Source: an uncultured Eubacteriales bacterium (GTDB lineage: Bacteria; Bacillota; Clostridia; Peptostreptococcales; Anaerovoracaceae). Taken from it: DNA of 46,100 bases. This document shows, piece after piece, positions 42,795 through 46,100 of the stretch (position 1 is the stretch's first letter; every line of letters starts with the position of its first letter). The stretch spans positions 1 through 46,100 of the forward strand of contig OMZI01000022.1 of assembly GCA_900315485.1 (NCBI GenBank). The letters run 5' to 3'. A program made the position numbers and the translations under genes. The notes below the pieces were generated by a model. It was not told where the DNA came from and made no database searches. It saw nothing but the letters and a program-made list of their open reading frames with translations.

Positions 42795-43801
42795 TGGTAT
42801 TCTTACTTCAACAGATGATGTTATACGCTGTTCCTCTGATGATCGTAGCTCTCGCCGGTGTATGCGCAGAGAGATCCGGTGTCATCAACCTCGCGCTTGA
42901 AGGTATCATGATATTCGGTGCTTTCATGGGCGTAGTATTCGTAAGAATGTTCCAGGAAGGCGGATGGACCCAGGATCAGGGTCAGCTGATAATGCTTATA
43001 TCACTCCTGCTTTCAGGACTGTGCGGTATCGCATTCTCAATGCTGCTGGCATTCTCGGCCATCAACCTCAAGGCTGACCAGACCATCGGCGGTACAGCTC
43101 TGAACATGCTCGCTCCTGCTCTCGTTATGTTCTTCATCTACATGATCGTACAGCAGAACACAATGGGAATGGCTCAGGGCGGAGCAGCCGGCTGGTTCAT
43201 GATCAAGCCTTCGACATTCGGATATCCTAAGGGATACAGCTTCGGACCTATAGGAGACTTCTTCCTGAACAAGGTATACCTGACAACCTACATCTGCATC
43301 ATAATCTTCATACTGGTATCCATCTTCCTGTACAAGACCAAGACAGGAATGAGACTGAGATCCTGCGGTGAAAACCCACAGGCAGCTGACTCACTGGGTA
43401 TCAACGTATACAAGATGAGATATCTCGGTGTCGGCCTTTCAGGTTTCCTTGCAGGTATCGGCGGATTCACTTTCTCGATGACAACAGCCAACATGACATC
43501 CAACGGAGACGTTGCCGGCTACGGCTTCCTTGCTCTTGCCGTAATGATCTTCGGTAACTGGACACCGCTGAACATCGCAGGCGGATCGATCCTCTTCGGT
43601 CTGTTCAAGTGTATCGCAGCAACATACTCAACACTCGATATCAACGGAGACGGAGTATTCGCTCTGAACGAGATCGGCATCAGCCCATATGTATACAGGA
43701 TGCTGCCGTATGTGATCACCCTGGTAGTACTTGCATTCACATCCAAGAACTCCAGAGTTCCTAAGGCAGAAGGAATCCCTTATGACAAGGGCATGAGATA
43801 A
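42794..43801 (+). CDS. Nucleoside ABC transporter permease 2
   Basis: A 335-residue membrane protein of the same family. It contains ERSGVINLALEGIMIFGAFM, IGGTALNMLAPALVMF and TKTGMRLRSCGENPQAADSL. The start overlaps the previous stop by one base (TAATG), with AAAGGAGG upstream. It completes the BMP-ATPase-permease-permease system, and a terminator follows. Confidence 0.92.
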   Translation: MVFLLQQMMLYAVPLMIVALAGVCAERSGVINLALEGIMIFGAFMGVVFVRMFQEGGWTQDQGQLIMLISLLLSGLCGIAFSMLLAFSAINLKADQTIGGTALNMLAPALVMFFIYMIVQQNTMGMAQGGAAGWFMIKPSTFGYPKGYSFGPIGDFFLNKVYLTTYICIIIFILVSIFLYKTKTGMRLRSCGENPQAADSLGINVYKMRYLGVGLSGFLAGIGGFTFSMTTANMTSNGDVAGYGFLALAVMIFGNWTPLNIAGGSILFGLFKCIAATYSTLDINGDGVFALNEIGISPYVYRMLPYVITLVVLAFTSKNSRVPKAEGIPYDKGMR

Positions 43802-43815
43802 AAGGCCTTAGATAC

Positions 43816-43852
43816 GATGCATAACTAAAATAAGATGCATAATTAAAAATAA
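43816..43852 (+). repeat. Short tandem repeat GATGCATAAYTAAAA
   Basis: GATGCATAACTAAAATAA is followed by GATGCATAATTAAAAATAA, two near-identical 18-19 bp units just after the permease stop. Confidence 0.65.
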
Positions 43853-43897
43853 GACTGAGGTTAACGATTTGATTTCGTTGATCTCAGTCTTTTTTAT
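43851..43897 (+). terminator. Terminator of the nucleoside transporter operon
   Basis: AAGACTGAG with GTTAACGA pairs with TCGTTGA and CTCAGTCTT, followed by TTTTTA. Confidence 0.8.
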
Positions 43898-43921
43898 TGG
43901 TTATGGGGCGTCGGGAGGATT

Positions 43922-44170
43922 GATTCCGTCATAATTAGAGATTCAGTGGCAAAATGACGGAAGAAATGAGGTGCTGGCGGGTTGAAACTTCCGTCATATG
44001 AATAGAATCGTGAGGGAAATTACGGAAGTAATGGGCATTATGAAGGGCAAAACTATGCAAAACTTCCGTCATTTTGTCATAATAACGGATGAAATAACGG
44101 AAGAAAAGGTAACAAAGAAGAGGCAAACTTCCGTTATAGTGATATGTAAATGCATAAAATGCCGGAAGCA
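43922..44170. repeat. Alternating-orientation ACGGAAG array, locus 2
   Basis: Eight regular copies have CGG/CCG centres at 43927, 43959, 43992, 44024, then 44067, 44099, 44132 and 44164. Spacings are 32, 33, 32, a 43-bp gap, then 32, 33, 32. Orientation alternates throughout (TTCCGTCAT, ATGACGGAA, ACTTCCGTCAT, TTACGGAAGT and so on). One extra truncated copy sits at 44087. It fills the 380-bp gap after the transporter operon and ends about 14 bp past the stop of the next minus-strand gene. Confidence 0.85.
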
Positions 44171-44183
44171 GGAATAAAAGCTA

Positions 44184-45293
44184 TTAAATAGATACCCACT
44201 CCCCTTTCACTGCGCTCTTCTTAACTGCACTGCAGACAGCTGCTATATATGCTCCGTCTGTGAAGTCAGGATACTTTCCGTGCTCATCTCCGACGATTGC
44301 TGCATATACATCTCTGAAAAGTGCAGTGAACGTATTTTCTCTCACATCTTCAGAGGACGCAATAGCATCATTATCTGAATCAGAAGAAACAGTGTCATCC
44401 TGTGTGCACTGCCTGCTCTTCATCTCCCCTCCTTCTGAATACCATATGGTCTCAGGATGGAGTTCCTCCCACTTGTATGAATTCCGGAGGTCAGTGACTT
44501 CAATTGAAAGATCATTGGAGTGTCCCGGTGCTGTCTCTGAGAGCAGAAGTGTTCCGATGCCTCCGTTTTCGAATCTCATCAGGATCGCTGCTGTATCTTC
44601 AGTGTCTACTTTCACCTTCTCCCCGTCAGGATCAAGTGTCAGCATTCCATCTTTTCTGTATCTGTACGGATACCAGTTGCCGAGCTCAGCAAATACTGAT
44701 GATATCTTTATTCCTGACCATGCATAGGCAAGGTCGAACCAGTGAGTACCGATCTCACTTATTGCACGCTGGCCGCCGTTCTTTTCAGGATCGAATCTCC
44801 ATCCGTCGTCGTGCGGAGGAATGTGGAACTGCTGCAGATAGGAGCCTGACATTACAAGAGGACGCGCGGTACTGTCCGAACGTATCAGGCGCATGATCTC
44901 CTGATTGGCAGGATAGTATCTTACATTGCAGCACAGGGCTGTAATGATACCGCGCTCCTGATAAGCAGCTTCAGCTTCTTCAGCAAGAGCGGCTGCTTCA
45001 TCCGGATCCATGCACAGAGGCTTTTCACAGATGATGTGTTTGCCTGCTGCAAGGCATTTTCTGATAATACCGGCATGCTCAGCCGGCGGCGTGCAGATGT
45101 GAACGATCTCTGCATCGGATGACAGAGCTTCATCAATATCTATTGTCCAGTCCGGAATTTTGTTTTCCTCAGCAAAGGCCTGAGTTCTTACTGCATTTCT
45201 TCCCACTATCCATGTTACCTCATGTCCTAGGCTGCGGATCGCAGATAAGTGCGTGCGTGCAATGAAGCCGCCGCCTGCAATTATTATTTTCAT
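44184..45293 (-). CDS. Gfo/Idh/MocA-family NAD(P)-dependent oxidoreductase
   Basis: A 369-residue dehydrogenase, typically acting on sugars or inositols. The N-terminal dinucleotide loop is IIIAGGGFIARTHLSAIRSL. HICTPPAEHAGIIRKCLAAG and the conserved HIICEKPL (catalytic Lys) follow. The substrate domain has ISEIGTHWFDLAYAW, with the usual His. The start is MKIIIAG at 45293, because GGAG lies 6 nt before it and overlaps an earlier in-frame ATG that lacks a ribosome site. The substrate cannot be told. Confidence 0.88.
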   Translation of the reverse strand: MKIIIAGGGFIARTHLSAIRSLGHEVTWIVGRNAVRTQAFAEENKIPDWTIDIDEALSSDAEIVHICTPPAEHAGIIRKCLAAGKHIICEKPLCMDPDEAAALAEEAEAAYQERGIITALCCNVRYYPANQEIMRLIRSDSTARPLVMSGSYLQQFHIPPHDDGWRFDPEKNGGQRAISEIGTHWFDLAYAWSGIKISSVFAELGNWYPYRYRKDGMLTLDPDGEKVKVDTEDTAAILMRFENGGIGTLLLSETAPGHSNDLSIEVTDLRNSYKWEELHPETIWYSEGGEMKSRQCTQDDTVSSDSDNDAIASSEDVRENTFTALFRDVYAAIVGDEHGKYPDFTDGAYIAAVCSAVKKSAVKGEWVSI

Positions 45294-45376
45294 AGGTTTC
45301 TCCATAATTGATACACGTGCCTTAAGAATATGAATATCTGTCTTATGCTCATGGTCCTTGGACTGAAGAACAATGG

Positions 45377-45895
45377 CTACTCAGGTCTTGCCAGCAGCGG
45401 AAGTATAAGTTCTCTGAAATCAGGATACTGTTCGAGCAGTACTTCAGTCCCGTCTTCATAATCCGAATCTTCATAGCCCGGTGCCATCGTGGTTCCGAGC
45501 AGAGCAAAATCATTTTCATCATCTGATACCACCCTGACTCCCTGCCAGCATCCGCGCGGTACCATAGCGGTCACAGTCTCTCCACCGGCTATGTCATGAC
45601 CGAGTCTTTCAGTATATCCCGTTCCGTCAGGACACAGAACCAGCATCTCACATGGCGCACCCATGTAGAAATGCCATATCTCATCAGTTGCAAGACGGTG
45701 CATCCGGGATACAGATTTACCGGTCAGCATGTACAGTATTGAACCGTACAGGTCATGCGGACCTTTCCGCCCTTCCAGCTGCCCTTCCGGGATCTTCTCA
45801 TCACTTCTGAACATCGCTTTCCACATACCGCCTTCGACATCTAGCGGTATCATGCTGAAGTGACTGATAATATCTTCTTTTGTTATTTTGCCCAT
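45377..45895 (-). CDS. Cupin_5 (DUF985) family protein
   Basis: A 172-residue single-domain cupin. SILYMLTGKSVSRMHRLATD is followed by EIWHFYMGAPCEMLVLCPDG, the DUF985 core with its His and Glu metal-type ligands. MVPRGCWQGVRVV and FALLGTTMAPGYEDSDYEDG complete the barrel. The family has no firm function; some members act on sugars. It lies 83 bp upstream of the oxidoreductase on the same strand and probably shares its message. Confidence 0.87.
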   Translation of the reverse strand: MGKITKEDIISHFSMIPLDVEGGMWKAMFRSDEKIPEGQLEGRKGPHDLYGSILYMLTGKSVSRMHRLATDEIWHFYMGAPCEMLVLCPDGTGYTERLGHDIAGGETVTAMVPRGCWQGVRVVSDDENDFALLGTTMAPGYEDSDYEDGTEVLLEQYPDFRELILPLLARPE

Positions 45896-46037
45896 GATCG
45901 TAATTATTGTTTTGCAGCAGTTCTCTGACTACCTGCCTTTTCAAAGCAAGTGATCCTTCAACTGAATTGTAACAGCATCCGCAGCTGTTGACAAAAGAAA
46001 CGTTAGTGTAAAGTAAATGTGGAGTTTTAAAAGAAGA

Positions 46038-46090
46038 AAAGCACGCTCCTGAAGCCCGCCCAGCTTTGGGCCCACCCTCAAGATCGCGTG
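46038..46090 (-). terminator. Structured region at the right edge
   Basis: GCACGC and GCGTGC close a GC-rich hairpin with inner GGGCCC-type pairing. On the minus strand it is followed by TTTTCTTCTTTT. It is probably a terminator for a minus-strand gene beyond the window. Confidence 0.45.
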
Positions 46091-46100
46091 CAAAAAATAA

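Noticed and set aside
43922-44170. CRISPR array
   Set aside because: The motif is only about 11 bp and alternates in orientation rather than repeating directly, and no cas genes are near.
46038-46090. SRP or 6S RNA at the right edge
   Set aside because: A GC-rich hairpin is present but the conserved bases of those RNAs are not; a terminator is the simpler reading.

Overview
The window looks like the replication-origin region of a Clostridia-class Bacillota chromosome, probably an anaerobic gut or oral species. Three things suggest this: the conserved block rpmH-rnpA-yidD-yidC-jag facing dnaA-dnaN across an AT-rich stretch with DnaA boxes; strong purine-rich Shine-Dalgarno sites; and small DUF4298, DUF4854 and BMP-type nucleoside-transport proteins typical of that group. 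No rRNA, tRNA, CRISPR array or transposase gene was found. Genus cannot be set from the sequence alone.

Layout, left to right. 1-1.5 kb: a ribbon-helix-helix regulator and a frameshifted lipoprotein. 1.5-4.1 kb: a four-gene, ATGA-coupled minus-strand operon, hipB-hipS-hipT plus an IspD/TarI-type cytidylyltransferase, behind four evenly spaced palindromic operators. 4.1-7.3 kb: a secreted L,D-transpeptidase and galE-dtd. 7.4-11.3 kb: plsC and two tandem secreted CHAP hydrolases. 11.4-14.8 kb: galM, a nicotinamidase-like hydrolase, endonuclease IV and a DUF4298 protein. 15-20.7 kb: a divergent second type II topoisomerase (ParE/ParC-like) preceded by a phage-style homing endonuclease-like gene. 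20.9-25.4 kb: gyrB-gyrA. 25.8-27.4 kb: a self-contained HTH plus HipA-like kinase module wedged between gyrB and recF. 27.5-30.1 kb: recF, then two plus-strand secreted proteins. 30.3-32.7 kb: jag-yidC-yidD-rnpA-rpmH. 32.7-34.7 kb: bipartite oriC around dnaA. 34.7-35.8 kb: dnaN. 35.9-38.4 kb: pseudouridine breakdown (psuK-psuG) and thymidine kinase. 38.7-43.8 kb: a BMP-family nucleoside ABC transporter, so 36-44 kb reads as a nucleoside uptake and salvage neighbourhood. 44-46 kb: a Gfo/Idh/MocA oxidoreductase and a cupin_5 protein. recF-gyrB-gyrA lie on the opposite side of oriC from dnaA-dnaN, unlike the common dnaA-dnaN-recF-gyrB-gyrA order.

The most unusual content is non-coding. (1) Four copies of a roughly 95-105 bp structured element have conserved internal sequence (GTCCTC ... 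TCTGCGG) but unrelated outer stems. They sit 7-16 bp downstream of the stop codons of dnaA, dnaN, jag and the parE-like gene, always in the sense orientation. (2) Two intergenic arrays carry an ACGGAAG motif in strictly alternating orientation every 32-33 bp. (3) A family of TGTGTCA-N16/17-TGACACA palindromes, often with a GGGACGGTC core, sits at gene borders around the HipA-like module and tdk. (4) Four hipB operators are spaced 40-41 bp apart. All calls were made by reading the sequence; no database search was run.
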